Shown here piece by piece: positions 49,101 to 62,200 of a stretch of DNA of 64,000 bases. The stretch lies in the NCBI GenBank assembly GCA_030267565.1, contig BRXU01000044.1:380001-444000 (forward strand), written 5' to 3'. Below the pieces are notes generated by a model. It did not search any database. It was not told the DNA's origin and saw only the letters and a program-made list of their open reading frames with translations. Each line of letters starts with the position of its first letter. Within the stretch, counting starts at the first letter, position 1. The translations under genes were made by a program, and so were the position numbers. Source of the DNA: Pleodorina starrii (lineage: Eukaryota > Chlorophyta > Chlorophyceae > Chlamydomonadales > Volvocaceae).

Positions 49101-52100
49101 AGAAGGGAAGGGGGACATAGGTGGGCATTGGCCGTCGCAGCTGCTGCGGCCCTGCAGGGCTGCCGTCTCTTAGAGCTGAGCTGTCTCGACACGTTGGCGG
49201 CTCCGTCAGCGGCGGCGGTGCGACTTCCTCCTCACGGATCCCGTTTTATCTTGGGTCGGTGGCTGATCGCCCCTCCTGGGCTCCGCCGCAACATCGGCAG
49301 ACCGACAGCAGCACAATCCCCCCTCCCACAACCCCACGTCTGGTCACGTTCCCGGGTCTCGCGCCTTGCCGTGGGTGGGGTTATCCACGTCAAGGCCGGG
49401 GCCTAAACATATATTTAGGGAGGTGGGGGGAAAGGTACTGTAGCCTTTCACACTCCCCCACTCCCCCCCACTTTCCTTCCCCCCTCCCCCCACCCAGCCC
49501 CCCCCCCCCACCAGGTAGTGCAGCGCCAGGTCCGTCACTGCGTCCCGCAGGATGGACTTCTGAATGAGCAGCACGTTGCAGCCCGAGGCCTTGATCTTCT
49601 TAACCACCGACAGAATGTAGTTGCGCTCCTCCTTGTACACACGGTCCATCTGGGGGGGAGGGGCGGGGGGAGAGGGCCGGGGGGTGGTGGAGGGGCGGTG
49701 GGCGGATGAGGGACGAACGGGCGGATGGGCGGATGGGCCGGGTGTGTGGAGGCGTAAAAGGGCCAAGGGAATAAGGGTGGGCAGCTCCGGCCCCTGGGCA
49801 CGTCACAGCTTGCAAGTCAAGCGGGAATCCCCGTACTAACCCCCCCGGTCCCCCTCCCCTGCCCCCCGCCTCGCCCCACCCCCACCCCTGCTCCCACCCC
49901 CACCCCCACCTGGTTGTAGTCCGACACGATGACGTTGTTCTCAATGTCAGTCTTGGGGGGCGAGATCTGGAACTGGATCAGGGCGATCTTGGCGTCCTCC
50001 ATGCGGGTGGGACCGCCGGCAGACTTGGCCGCCTGGGGGGGGGGGTGAGCCAACATACACACACACACGATGCGGTTGGGACGGGACACGAGTTGGGACA
50101 CGACGCGACACGACCCGGGCCCGGGCGGCAGGGGTGCACCGACCGACCAGAGAGCAGCCGACCGGAGGGGCTCCGGAGGCCGAACAGCGTCAACGGGCAA
50201 CATGGAGGATCATGGCGGCGGCAGTGCGACCGGACCGGAACCTGGCTACAGGCCGCAGGCGCTTTGCGGACGGGATCCGGATGTTGGGTGCGATGACCCT
50301 CCCTTCTCCACACACACAGACAAGGAGACACACGCAAACACAGGGGCGCAGGGGCGCGGAAGGTGGGCCCCACACGCCCCCCTAGCAGCCCCCTTGTCGG
50401 TGTCTCGAAGGCCCCCTCGAACTGTAACTCCCAAATCCAGAGAGGGAGACGGAGACGGAGACGGGGGCGGAGGCGGGCACGGCGGCTCCCCTTCACCTTT
50501 TGGTCGAACACCATTCCGTCCACCATCTCCGAGTCATCAATGGTGCCGCCAACCTTGGAGACCACCTGGGGGGGGAGGGGAGGAGGGCGTGGGTGTGGGG
50601 GTGGGGGTGTGTGGGAAGGGGGTGAGGTGTGGGGGAGTCATCGGGGGGGGGGGCCATCGGGGACAGGGACGACAAGGCGGGGCAGGCTTCAGCCACAGAC
50701 GTCCGACCTCGCGTCCGCCCTCGCAATCCGCCTCGCAATCGGCCTCCCCGTTTGCCCCTTGCGTGCGCGGTCTCCTCGCTATCTCCCCCGCTCCTACCAC
50801 GCATGGCCACCACCACCACCACCGCCGCGCAAATGGATAACTTTGCGCGTCGAAATGAAGAGAACGCCCTTGAAATGTCGGTCGCATACACTCCTTCCCT
50901 CCGCGCTTCTCCCCTCCCCTTCCCTTCCCACCTTCACCCCGCCTTTCCCCAATCTCCGTCAGCCCTCCCCCCGGTGGCCAGTCCTTGTTTCCCCCTCCCC
51001 CCCCCACGCCCCTCCCTCCCCACCTTGATGTCCCTGAGGTCCAGCATGGCGGGTCGAGCCGGGTCCATGACCTTAAGCACCGCATCCACCGCCATGGGGG
51101 ACAGCAGCGAAGAGTACTGGGACACGACCTTGGAGGAGAGAGAACTGAAGGCGACATGGACATAAGGACATTTGCAGTAGGGCGGGGGGTGGGTTGGGAG
51201 GGGGGGGTGAAGGGCAAACCGGGGGGGCACGTTTGGTGCCGCCGGGGCTGGACACCACCAAGAGGCGGGGCGGAGAAATACCGTGCAGCGCAGCGCCCTT
51301 ATCAGCAAAGTAAAACGCACAACCACTCGTTATCGCCATCGCCGGGGCGGGTGTGCCTTTGGCCACACCTTCAGAGGGCGATCGATCGGTCAGACTGACC
51401 AGGGAAGGTAACCCCTCCACCAACAAGCCCGGCCCGGCCCGGCCTGGCCAGACCCATTTTCGAGCTGAACTGCGCGCCCCACCCCACCCAGCCTCCCCCA
51501 CCCGCCCCACCGCTTGCGACGAACCCCGCGCAACCCCGAACTAATCAAAGGGACCTTACCCAACCCCCTGCCCTCCATTCCCGTTTCCCTCCGCCGCTGC
51601 TTGACAGCAGCACCCCCCGCCCAGCCCCCTGGCCCCCCCCTCGCCCCTCCTGCCCCCGGCCCCCTCCTCTCCTCCCCCTCCTCTGTCCCTCCCTCACGTG
51701 TTCGCCGCCCGGATGAGCGCCTCGCGGTCCTCCATGTTGACCGGGATGGCGATCGACTCCAGAACCTGTGGGTCGGTAGGTAGGTGGGTGGGTGGGTAGG
51801 TAGGTGTGGGGTTGTACCTTCGGGTCAGTCAGTCAGTCAGTCGGGCAGTGCCGCAACGCGGAAGGAACACCTCAGATGTCCCCGTGTGCCGTATGAGACG
51901 TAAGTGGAGCGGACTCACAACATCTTCATCGATGTCTTCTTGAGAGAGCGAAAGCGAGAGAGAGAGAGAGAGAGACGCGGCCCCTTGCCGTAACAAAACA
52001 CCGCTGGGGTGCGGCCGCGTGCCACCTTCGGATGTCTTGCCCGCCCCGCGGCACGATCCCTCCCCCCACCGCCACCGGTTGGTTCGCCGTGTGTGTTGGC

Positions 52101-53513
52101 CGGCCGGCGCAGCCCCACAACTACAGAGCCACCCGCCAGCCTGCCGACTGGCGCCACCTCGCCCCGCCCCTCCTGTGGGCGTAGTCCTCTTCTGCCCCTC
52201 TGCTGCCTGTTGGTGCAGCTGGCTGCGACGCCGCAGCGAAAAGTCCCGCCCGGGCGCAGAAGCTCCAGTTTGGCAGTTTGCGAATCGACACCCTCGCGGG
52301 CCACCCGCTGCGCTGCGCTGCGTCTCCAGCCCAAGCAGGGGGGGAGCGTAAGGCCTGCTCCCAATACCCTGAGGGGCCGTCCACCCGAGATCGGGCGCAG
52401 CCGCCCCGCAGCCTGGATCCACCCAATTTGCTCACAACGCCCGTTGCCAAGCACACTCGCACAGACAGGATACAACCCACATTTGCCACAGCGTCGCCAC
52501 AACCCCTCGGGGGGGGGAGCCACTCGCGCGCATAGCTCTCCACACAAGTGGTGCCCCCTCCGGTGGCGCCTCTGGATTCTGGGTCGCCTACGTCCCTTTG
52601 CTGCTGTACTACCCCGTTACTACCCCCGAGTCGTGTTTCTTACCTCCCCCCCAACCCCGGGTTGCGGCCCCCGCAGAGGGGCGCATCACTGTCCCATCGC
52701 TTGTCGGCCTTGCCAGCACCACCTCCCCCATACACTGGAAATACGGGTTCGATGCTCGGCTGGGTGCGGGCCCAAACGGTACGACAGGCTCAAGGTACGG
52801 CAGCCCTGCACCCCGAGGACCGGATCCGCACGGGATCCGACAAGTAGGTGCCCGCGCACCTCGCACGCCTTTGCCGAGGCCTTGCTGAACGCGTCCGAGA
52901 TGATGGTCGGGTGCACCCCCTTCTCCAAGAGCTCCTGGCACTTTTTGAGGAGGGCTCCGCAAATGACCACGACGGACGTCGTGCCATCACCCGCCACCAC
53001 GTCCTGCGCCAGCGGATGCGTTCCAAGCGAGCCGCCGTGTTAGACGGACTTCCTCGCTGCGGAGGCGACGTCGCCACGCATGGCGACGTGCACGGCGCGG
53101 CAGGGTGTTACCTGTGACTTGGACAATTCCACGAGCATCTTGGCGGCCGGTTGCGTCACCGTCATCTTTTGGAGGATAGTAGCTCCATCGTTCGTAATGA
53201 TAACCTCGCCGTTAGGCGAAGCCACCTGCAAAAAAGGGTCCTCATGGCGTCGGCGCAGTGTTCCCGCGTGCATGTCGAGCGCGCCTGGAACGGTCTTACC
53301 ATCTTGTCCATGCCGCGCGGCCCAAGACTTGTTCGCACAGCATCAGCAACAGCTTTCGCTGCTTCTATGTTTGACGTGCGGACATCCTTCTTCCTGGCAC
53401 TCTCCCTGTTCACGCGGGCGCGCGCCGACCGTAAGCGGGAAGCCAAATTGACATATCAAACATGTATGGTTCATCACGCACTTGTAAAGCTCGTTTTTCT
53501 GCTTGGGAGGCAT
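46165..53513 (-). CDS. CCT4: CCT4, T-complex protein 1 subunit delta (14 exons)
   Basis: Exons: 53513-53482, 53405-53300, 53225-53112, 53003-52860, 51765-51698, 51144-51024, 50565-50497, 50032-49910, 49649-49512, 48933-48787, 48223-48128, 47796-47662, 47371-47213, 46293-46165; 526 residues. Subunit of the cytosolic group II chaperonin TRiC/CCT, which folds actin, tubulin and WD40 proteins using ATP. Motifs: [30 protein letters not shown] and the ATPase signature GDGTTSVVV (about 89-97). Further: [68 protein letters not shown], and a C-terminus [23 protein letters not shown] and [12 protein letters not shown] point to delta over the other CCT subunits. The ATG at 53513 ([11 protein letters not shown]) is a tiny first exon of 32 nt, chosen because it joins in phase; the frame of exon 2 has no upstream ATG. 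Confidence 0.95.
46837..46946 (+). repeat. 15-bp tandem repeat (CTATACACCTACTCG) in CCT4 last intron
   Basis: About seven copies of a 15-bp unit, interrupted by short insertions such as GAGTATACTGTA, in the intron between CCT4 exons 13 and 14 (46294-47212). It is unusually AT-rich compared with the other arrays here. Confidence 0.88.
49374..49405 (+). repeat. Dispersed element B, copy 4 (diverged)
   Basis: GGTTATCCACGTCAAGGCCG followed by GGGCC. Matches the element B core with changes in the TATA part. Lies in the CCT4 intron between exons 9 and 10 (48934-49511). Confidence 0.65.
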
Positions 53514-56289
53514 TTCTCCGGAAGGGGTATGGAGATTTGTTCAGATCGGCGGCAAAAGTCTGGAAGTCCCTCTCTTAATCGCCCGATATGACTACTTATG
53601 ATGGTGCAAACTAACTACTTGTCGAATCAATGAAAGCGTTCTGCGAATGAGAAGTGGCTAGGTGCGCGCGGTGCTCTTACCTGTCGTGCAGGTTGGTTTC
53701 TCGCGCTAACCGAACGGCGTATAACACGGCCACAGTCTAACCCCAATACATACGGTAAATAAGCTCCCACGCTTCAATCCCGAATGACAAAACGTAACGT
53801 CGCGAGGCCCGGCACGCGACGGAAGTGTTGCTCATGCGTTCCGCGGCCCAGGGCTCGACTGTGCTTGCATTACACCATTCATTGCGTATATGCGCTCGGC
53901 ACCCGCCCTCTCGGATACGCTGTTGTCGACGGTTTTCTCGAGACGTCGAGAGCAAGACGCAGTGGGACGCAATGGACGACCAAACAAAGGGGCTATGGCA
54001 GCATCGAGAACAGCTATATAATAGATTCCTAAACGCCGTAGCTGCTATGGTGCACGTTGCTTGGCTGTCTAGCCTGACGCGTACATGGCGGCACTGGCAG
54101 CATGGCGAAGGCAGCACGGGTGGCTAATCGCACCCATCGGGAAGCGGTGGCGAGCGAGGGTGGCGACGGCGATAGTTGGCCTTCCCCCCACCGCCTCTTA
54201 AGACCACACCCCGTCAGTTGTCACAGTGGCAACGCCGCCGCCGCCGGATGGCCCGACCCTGTTCCCCGGCTGTGACCCACGCCATGCCGTCAGCCGCTGG
54301 TTTCTGCCGACCGACTAGCTGACCGGTGGCTGCTGGCAACCTGCTTGCCGCTGAGTGTGGCGCTCGATGGCGGGGTGAGGCGGCCTTCCCACATACCTGC
54401 GGAAGCTGCTCTGCATCTCCTCGGGTACTGCGTCCAGAAATCGCGGGTTGTGGGTTGTGGGTTGCGCACCAGCTCGCCCGGTAGGAGCGGGACCGGGGCG
54501 ATGGCGGGGGCAGGGACACGGGGCCGGGCACAGCACGCATCGCACGTCATCACCTCACCAGCCACTGGCCCACTGCGCCAGCCCCTGCGCTTACCCTGAT
54601 ACCCTCGGGTCGCCGCCTTGATCTCTGGGGCTGCTACCGCTCACCCGGGAAGAGACAAGAGCTGCTGCGTCAGTGCATCAGCATGTGCCCCGAACAACGT
54701 ACGTGTCGGGGCAGACCGAACGACTGAAGGTAAATGCCGCCCAATGTGGACTCCCCATGTGGAGGGGGGACAGCAAACGGAGGGGGGCAGCAAGCGGACA
54801 TGTGGGCCGTGTCCGGACCTGCATGTCCGCATGCGTGCGTGGTGCTTGCGGTGCGAAATGGTACGCTCATGCTCATGCGTGTGCGCCACCACCAATCCAC
54901 CCATGCAGTAAGCACCGAGCACGCTCCGGCGCGCCGTTGCTGATGCATCCGTGCGCTCACATACGGTACGTGTCGGGGCTCACCCCGACATCCTCTCCTC
55001 ACCAGCCGGGGGTTCTCTTTCTTGCCACGCCTTCCTTTCCCCCAGGCTGCAGCCCCGCCATCGCCAGCCTGTTGCATCGCACGTAAGCTCGCTTGTTACT
55101 GTCACATGTGTTGCTGTACACTGCTGTACACCAGCACTGTGCCACAGCGGTGTTTTATGAGCTTAGCCCGGATGCCGGCGGTGCCGGCAGAGCCGCCGCC
55201 TCAACAGCACAGCGCGCCTGTAAGGCCCATAAGAAGTCGCGCCTGGTTCGCATTACGAGCATGCTAGCTTACATCTATGTTTCTCAACACCATCTATTCC
55301 GCCGCTACATCTGACATTCATCTGACACGACAGGCTAGCAACTTTGTTCTGCCGCCTCTTGAGCACTTCAGCCCTTGCAATGGCGGCAGACCACCGCCAA
55401 GCAATCAAATAGCAGCAGCTGCAGGCGATCACCTCTGAGCGCCAACCGCTCCTGTCGCAGAGAGAGAGAGGCGCGCAGGCGCAGGCGACCTCGTGCACGA
55501 GTGTTCGCAGATCGCGCGCAGACAAACAAACAGTCCAGACGCTGCGGTTCGAGTCACGCATTCGACACCACATCTCGCATTCACCAGCATTCACACCAAG
55601 CCGACGAGAGACTGTGTCTTGAATCACCAGCCCAATCCAAAAGTTGCACAACGAAGCAATACATCACAGCCCAGGGGGAGATGACGCACGTGCCGCCAAG
55701 GGGCACAAGGCGGGCGGTACTCGACGCAACCGAACCGCACGCACGAGAAATGCAAACGTGCCGATGCCGACCCCCCAAGCCCATAGATGGCCGCACGAGC
55801 CGCCCCGCGGCGGTGCGGCGCGGCTTCCAGCCCCCTCCCTTCCTCCCTGCCTTCCTCCATTCCTCTCTCCCTCCCGGCAAGGACCCCTTCCACCTCAACG
55901 GCCCTCACGGGAGAGCGCTGGTGGTAGATGTAGATGTAGATGTAGATGTAGGCGGCCTAGGGTGGCATATAATGAGAATATCTTTATGGTATAGAGCCAG
56001 GAGCGGGGCTAGAGGTGGGGTGGGAGGGTGGACCGGAATTTGGCGCCGGATCCGGATCCGGATTCGGATCTCGCTGCAGCATCCGGGGATAGCTCTCCGA
56101 CCGCGGGCGGGTCGGTCAGCAGCCGGGTCAGCCGGGTCAGCAAGCCAGCCAGCCCTGGTGTATCACCTTGTACCGGTACTACCCCTCTGGCCGGCCTCTT
56201 GGTCGGAAGTCGGCGCCTTTATTCCACACACATCGGCGCCTTTATTCCCCACACACACACGTGGTGGTGGTGGTGGCGGTGGTGGCACC
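53514..56289. other. Intergenic region between CCT4 and the OYE gene
   Basis: Contains the CCT4 promoter and the 3' UTR of the OYE-like gene. A short direct repeat, ACGTACGTGTCGGGGC-like, occurs at about 54700 and 54964. A GTAGAT microsatellite lies at about 55923-55949. No convincing gene is present; open frames are short and low in complexity. Confidence 0.5.
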
Positions 56290-59200
56290 TCACGCCGCCG
56301 CCTCCTTCTTGCTGGCCGGCTGGACCAGCGGCCAGTCGGTGTATCCCACCGCGTCCTGCTCGGGGTTCTTCGAGTACCACACACTGGCGTTGTAGCTGCC
56401 TGAAGAGCAGCAGGCAGCGGGCGGGAGAGGGGTTTGGGGCAGGGGGCGGCGGGAGGTGCGAGGGGGGGGGGCGTGATGGGAGTGGAAGAGGGGGAGAGAG
56501 GAACAGAGATGAAGGGATCACGAGATGGTGGTGATGGTGGTGATGGCGGGACAGAGATGAAGGGAATGCAACGGAAGCGCAGAGTGTGTTTGTATGCTTG
56601 TGTGTGTGAGGGGGGAGGGGGGCATGCAAAGTACATGAAGAGTAGGGGCCCAAACGAGCAGCGAGAGATGCAGACGTGAAGATCCAACAAACCAAGCCAA
56701 GCCAAGCCAAGCCGAGCCGAGCCCCGGATCAGAGCAACAACTCAAAACCTACTAGGCTGTACGTGCGTCCCCACCCACACCCCCTCGTCAGTCCCCTCTC
56801 TGGCACACGGCACATCCCCAAAGCCGACCCAACACCGCAACAAAGCCGTCTCCTTCCCCTCTTCGCTGCCGTTCGTTTCTTTTTCAACACACACTCTGCC
56901 CCCGTCTGCCCCCATCTGCTGGCCTGCTGCTGCTGCTCCCCTCACCCATGTTGAGGCCGCCGGTTCCCACCCCCGCCGCCACCAGTTCGGGCAGGTTGGC
57001 GTTGGCGATGAAGTGCACTCCGTAGGTGACCAGGTCGGCAACGCCCTCAGACACGTACTGCTCGCCTACTCGATACGGGGGGAGCGGAGGGAGCGGAGGA
57101 AAGGCGAGGGAGGGAGCGGAGGGAGGGAGCGGAGTGGAGTGGAGTGGAGGAAGAAAGGGAGCGGAGAAAAGGAAGGTGGATGGCACAGGCGAACAGGAAG
57201 GGGAGGGCAAAGGGCAAGGGGCAAGTTAGCGGAGAAGCACGGCCATTTCGATTCCCCCCGCCGCCGCCGCCGCCTGGCTCCACATTGCCACATTGGGATG
57301 GGGCTGACGGCTCGAGAGGTACAAGTAGAAGGCAAGGGATGCGCAAGGCGGGCCAGGCGGGCGGGCGGGCGGGCGGGTTGCGGCTGGAGTATGTACGCGT
57401 CGCACACGTGCACGTAATGTCGTACTGTCGTACCCTGCTCGATTCCCAGGCCGCCGTTGATGCAGAGCGTGCCCTTGAAGGCGGCTCTGAAGTGGCGGAA
57501 CATGTCGAAGGAGACGTTGGGGGCCGGCAGCCCGGCGAACCTGGAGGCGCCAACATGTGGGGACGGGGGGTCATGGGGGGCAGGTGGGCGGGTGGAGCAC
57601 TGTTGCTGGTGGGGGGCGGGGCGCGGGGCGCAGATGCACAGCCGGCAAGCTGGATCGGCCCAGATCCCCAGGTTGGGACGTGAGGGCAGTGTGACAGTGC
57701 GCAGCGCAGCGAATGTTTTGTTGTGTCCAGCCATCCATCCGGGGTGAGATAAGCTGAGACTAGCATCCGGCTGTGCTGTGCGGGTCCGCCCCGGCCCGGT
57801 CCCTCCTCTGCAGGTCCAGATCCGTTGCCGGTGAAGCTCCTGTCCTGTCAGGCAGCGCAGCGAGCGACAGACCCACGGGCCGCCGTGGGCGCTACCTAGA
57901 TACCCGAACAGCCCCCAACGGTCCACAATGGTCCCCAAGGTCGGGGGGGACCCCACCCCCCCACTCACTCCAGCCCTGGGCTCCCCCTTCCCTCCCTCCC
58001 GCCCTCCCTCCCTCCCACCCGCTCACTCACTTGTAGTAGGGCTCCCCGTTGAGAGTGGACAGCGCCACGTAGGCCAGGTTGCGCTTCGACAGCTCCGGAG
58101 CCAGGTAGTCCAGCGTCTGACGGAAAGGAGATGGGGCGGGGGCGGGGGGTGGGCGTAAGGGGAGGGAGGGAGGGAGGGAGGAGTGGGAAGGGCAGGGCAG
58201 GGGGCGGAGGGGAGACGATTGGAACAACGAGACCGCAGCGGGCGACGGACGGGGACTCGTCAGCGATGGGGACTCGTCAGCAATAGACGAGCGGACCAAG
58301 TGTCCACAAAGGGGTGTGTGGGGGGGGGCACTGCACTGCGTGGGGCCTGCGGGATGGGGGGAGGACGTGGAGGGTGGGACTGACCCATGGGTCAGTCAAC
58401 TGGTTACAAACATTTTATGCTGGATTCGGATTCGGATCTGCATCTGGATCTGGATCGAGTTCGGAACGGCCAGTACAGCTCCCAGCCCGGCCAGGCCAAG
58501 CCCAGCCCATCCCGGCCCTCCATAACCCTCCCCCACTACTACCTCCTGCACCTCACCCCACCTCACCTCCCGCACATCCTCCTGCGGCTCAATGAGATCC
58601 GAAAAGGTGACTCCCGGCTGCAGCTTGACGCCGGTGCGCTGCGGACCGATCGCCGCCGCCACCGCATCAACCACCTCCAGGATCAGGCGGGCGCGGTTGG
58701 CCATGGATCCGCCGTACTTGTCCGTACGGAGGTTGGTTTTCTTGGCCAGGAAGCTCTGCAGCAGGTAGCCATTGCCGCCATGGATCTCCACTCCGTCGAA
58801 GCCGCCCAGCTGTGGGTGAGTGTGTTGGGGCGGAGGGGGCGTATTTGGCAGGGTGTTGGTGATGGTGTTGGTGTTGGTGGTGTGTGTGTGTGTGTGTGTG
58901 TGTGTTGTGGGTGGTTGCGGGGCGCGGGCGAGTGGAAGCGAATGCCGAATGCCGGAGGGCGGATGTGTAGGTCTCGACCCGGGCACCTCCCGGGCACCTC
59001 CCGGGCACCTCCCGGGCACCGCGAATCGGAACCAAGAGCGGCGGGGCAGGGGCGAAGGGAGGGAGGGAACACGAGGGGGGAAGGACGGAGGAGAGCGCGC
59101 GGACATATGATTCCTCGAATATCCATCCCCAACCTCAGCCCAACAGAGCACCGGGACACAGGGCATAACACAGCATGACACGACACGACAACATGCGCAA

Positions 59201-62200
59201 ACGCAACGCAACACCGCATCCGCATCGGACTCACACCGCACACCCGCCCTCCGCCCTCCGCCCTCACCTGTACTGCCCTCACCGCTGCCTGTGCGAAGCT
59301 GGCCGGCAGCCCCTCCACCTCCTCCGTACTCAGCTCTCGGGGCACCTGGTAGTCCGCCTTCACACCGCCCTCCACATACAGCTGGCCTGGCAGGGGGGAG
59401 GGGATAAGGGGAGGGGATAAGGGGAGGGGATAAGGGGAGGGGATAAGGGGGAGGGGATAAGGGGGAGGGGATAAGGGGGAGGGGATAAGGGGAGGGGATA
59501 AGGGGGAGGGGATAAGGGGGAGGGGATAAGGGGAGGGGATAAGGGGAGGGACAGACTGTGCGATCTGTGTTGTTAGGTCAATGAGGGGTGTGTGTGTGTC
59601 GTTGCAGGAATTAGGGAGAGGGAAATGGGGGAGAGTGAAGAAACGAGTCTGAGGGGGGAACCCGGAGGGTTGTCCACGTATAGGCCGGAGCCCGTTGGGG
59701 GGGAGCGGGGGGGGGAGGAAAGAGAGTTTTGATGGGGTGGGGCCGCAATGGTCACAAAAGGGGGAAACGGGTGGGCGGAGGGCGGGAGAGGCGGAGAGGG
59801 CGACGGATGGATTGGATTGGTGAGGTCGCGTCGTAGTGCCCCCCAAAGGGTGTGGGTTTAAGAAGGGAGGGTCGACGTGCACCGGGTGGGGGAAACAGTC
59901 CCCCCCGTTTACGGGCTCCGGCCTATACGTGGATAACCCCCCGTCCCCCTGCCAGCTGCCTGCAAGCCCAAACCCTCCCTCTCCGTCTCCTTCTCCCCCT
60001 CCTCCCCCTGGGTGGCTGTTCCCAAACGGCCCCCAAGACTGCCCTCCGCCCAGTCCTGGCTCCCCCCTTTCAACCAACGCCTCCGTAAACCGAAACTGCC
60101 CGGTCGTGAAACTGTGACCCCAACTTCCAACACCCCAATCGACTCCTCCCCACCTCCCGCAGCACCCCCCTAGCGCGAGCCCCCACACTCCCGCCCCCGC
60201 TACCGCCCCCGCACTCCCGCACCCCCACCTGCCATCCCGACGGGGCTGGCTGACACGGTGGGCTTGTTGCCCACGAGGCTGCTGTGAGACACGCGGCCTG
60301 GAGCAACGAAAAGGCGGCGGGTGGGGGGCGGCAAGGACTAAACGAGGAAGGGGAAGGAAGCGACGAGAGGGCGAGGCACCAAGAGGGCGTGAGATGGCGA
60401 CAGACAGCGACCGAGGGACCGAGCGACCGCAGAACTGGACTGGTCACAGCCAGCCGAGAGATGGCTGCTGTGGGAGTCACCAGGGCAGGGCAGGGCAGGG
60501 CAGGGCAGGGCAGGGCAGGGCAGGGCAGGGCAGGGCAGGGCAGGGCAGGGCAGGGCAGGGCAGGGCAGGGCAGGGCAGGGCAGGGCAGGGCAGGGCAGGG
60601 CAGGGCAGGGCAGGGCAGGGCAGGGCAGGGCAGGGCAGGGCAGGGCAGGGCAGGGCAGGGCAGGGCAGGGCAGGGCAGGGCAGGGCAGGGCAGGGCAGGG
60701 CAGGGCAGGGCAGGGCAGGGCAGGGCAGGGCAGGGCAGGGCAGGGCAGGGCAGGGCAGGGCAGGGCAGGGCAGGGCAGGGCAGGGCAGGGCAGGGCAGGG
60801 CAGGGCAGGGCAGGGCAGGGCAGGGCAGGGCAGGGCAGGGCAGGGCAGGGCAGGGCAGGGCAGGGCAGGGCAGGGCAGGGCAGGGCAGGGCAGGGCAGGG
60901 CAGGGCAGGGCAGGGCAGGGCAGGGCAGGGCAGGGCAGGGCAGGGCAGGGCAGGGCAGGGCAGGGCAGGGCAGGGCAGGGCAGGGCAGGGCAGGGCAGGG
61001 CAGGGCAGGGCAGGGCAGGGCAGGGCAGGGCAGGGCAGGGCAGGGCAGGGCAGGGCAGGGCAGGGCAGGGCAGGGCAGGGCAGGGCAGGGCAGGGCAGGG
61101 CAGGGCAGGGCAGGGCAGGGCAGGGCAGGGCAGGGCAGGGCAGGGCAGGGCAGGGCAGGGCAGGGCAGGGCAGGGCAGGGCAGGGCAGGGCAGGGCAGGG
61201 CAGGGCAGGGCAGGGCAGGGCAGGGCAGGGCAGGGCAGGGCAGGGCAGGGCAGGGCAGGGCAGGGCAGGGCAGGGCAGGGCAGGGCAGGGCAGGGCAGGG
61301 CAGGGCAGGGCAGGGCAGGGCAGGGCAGGGCAGGGCAGGGCAGGGCAGGGCAGGGCAGGGCAGGGCAGGGCAGGGCAGGGCAGGGCAGGGCAGGGCAGGG
61401 CAGGGCAGGGCAGGGCAGGGCAGGGCAGGGCAGGGCAGGGCAGGGCAGGGCAGGGCAGGGCAGGGCAGGGCAGGGCAGGGCAGGGCAGGGCAGGGCAGGG
61501 CAGGGCAGGGCAGGGCAGGGCAGGGCAGGGCAGGGCAGGGCAGGGCAGGGCAGGGCAGGGCAGGGCAGGGCAGGGCAGGGCAGGGCAGGGCAGGGCAGGG
61601 CAGGGCAGGGCAGGGCAGGGCAGGGCAGGGCAGGGCAGGGCAGGGCAGGGCAGGGCAGGGCAGGGCAGGGCAGGGCAGGGCAGGGCACTCAGGTGGTCGA
61701 GTGTGAGGAGATGGTCGGATGCGAGAAGGCGGGGCGCTTTGGCTGGCGGTTGCCCAGTCCTGACGTGCCCCCTCCCCTCCCTGGCCCCCGTCCCTCCCCC
61801 TCCCTCCCGCCTCTCACCCGCATGGAAGAGCTGCATGTACATGGCCCCTCCCCTGGCGTGCACCCGTTCCACCACGGGGCGCCAAGCGGTCGCCTGCTCG
61901 TCAGTCACCATGCCCGGGGCCCTGCACACACAGAGGCCACACAGGTCCCATGCAGGCCCCCAGGGTCGCGGGTTTTAGGGTTTTTAGGGTTTTAGGGTTT
62001 TTTCCAGATCCCAGGCGGGAAGAGGGACAGGCCTCAGGAGGGAGAGGCAGGCAGGGATGTTCATGGTTGACGCAGCGGCAGGGCACGTGGGGCGGTGGGG
62101 CGGTGGGGAGAGGTTGATGATCCTCCGTTCCCCAACAGGAAAACATCTAAGCCGCCCGGCAGCCCCCCGGCCTCGAGGGTCGAGACATGTGCTGTGCTGC

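Noticed and set aside
60070..61995. Open frames of 403-619 codons on both strands made of PALPC or RAGQG repeats
   Set aside because: They are translations of the perfect CAGGG array; five-base units stay open in several frames. They fall in an intron of the OYE-like gene.
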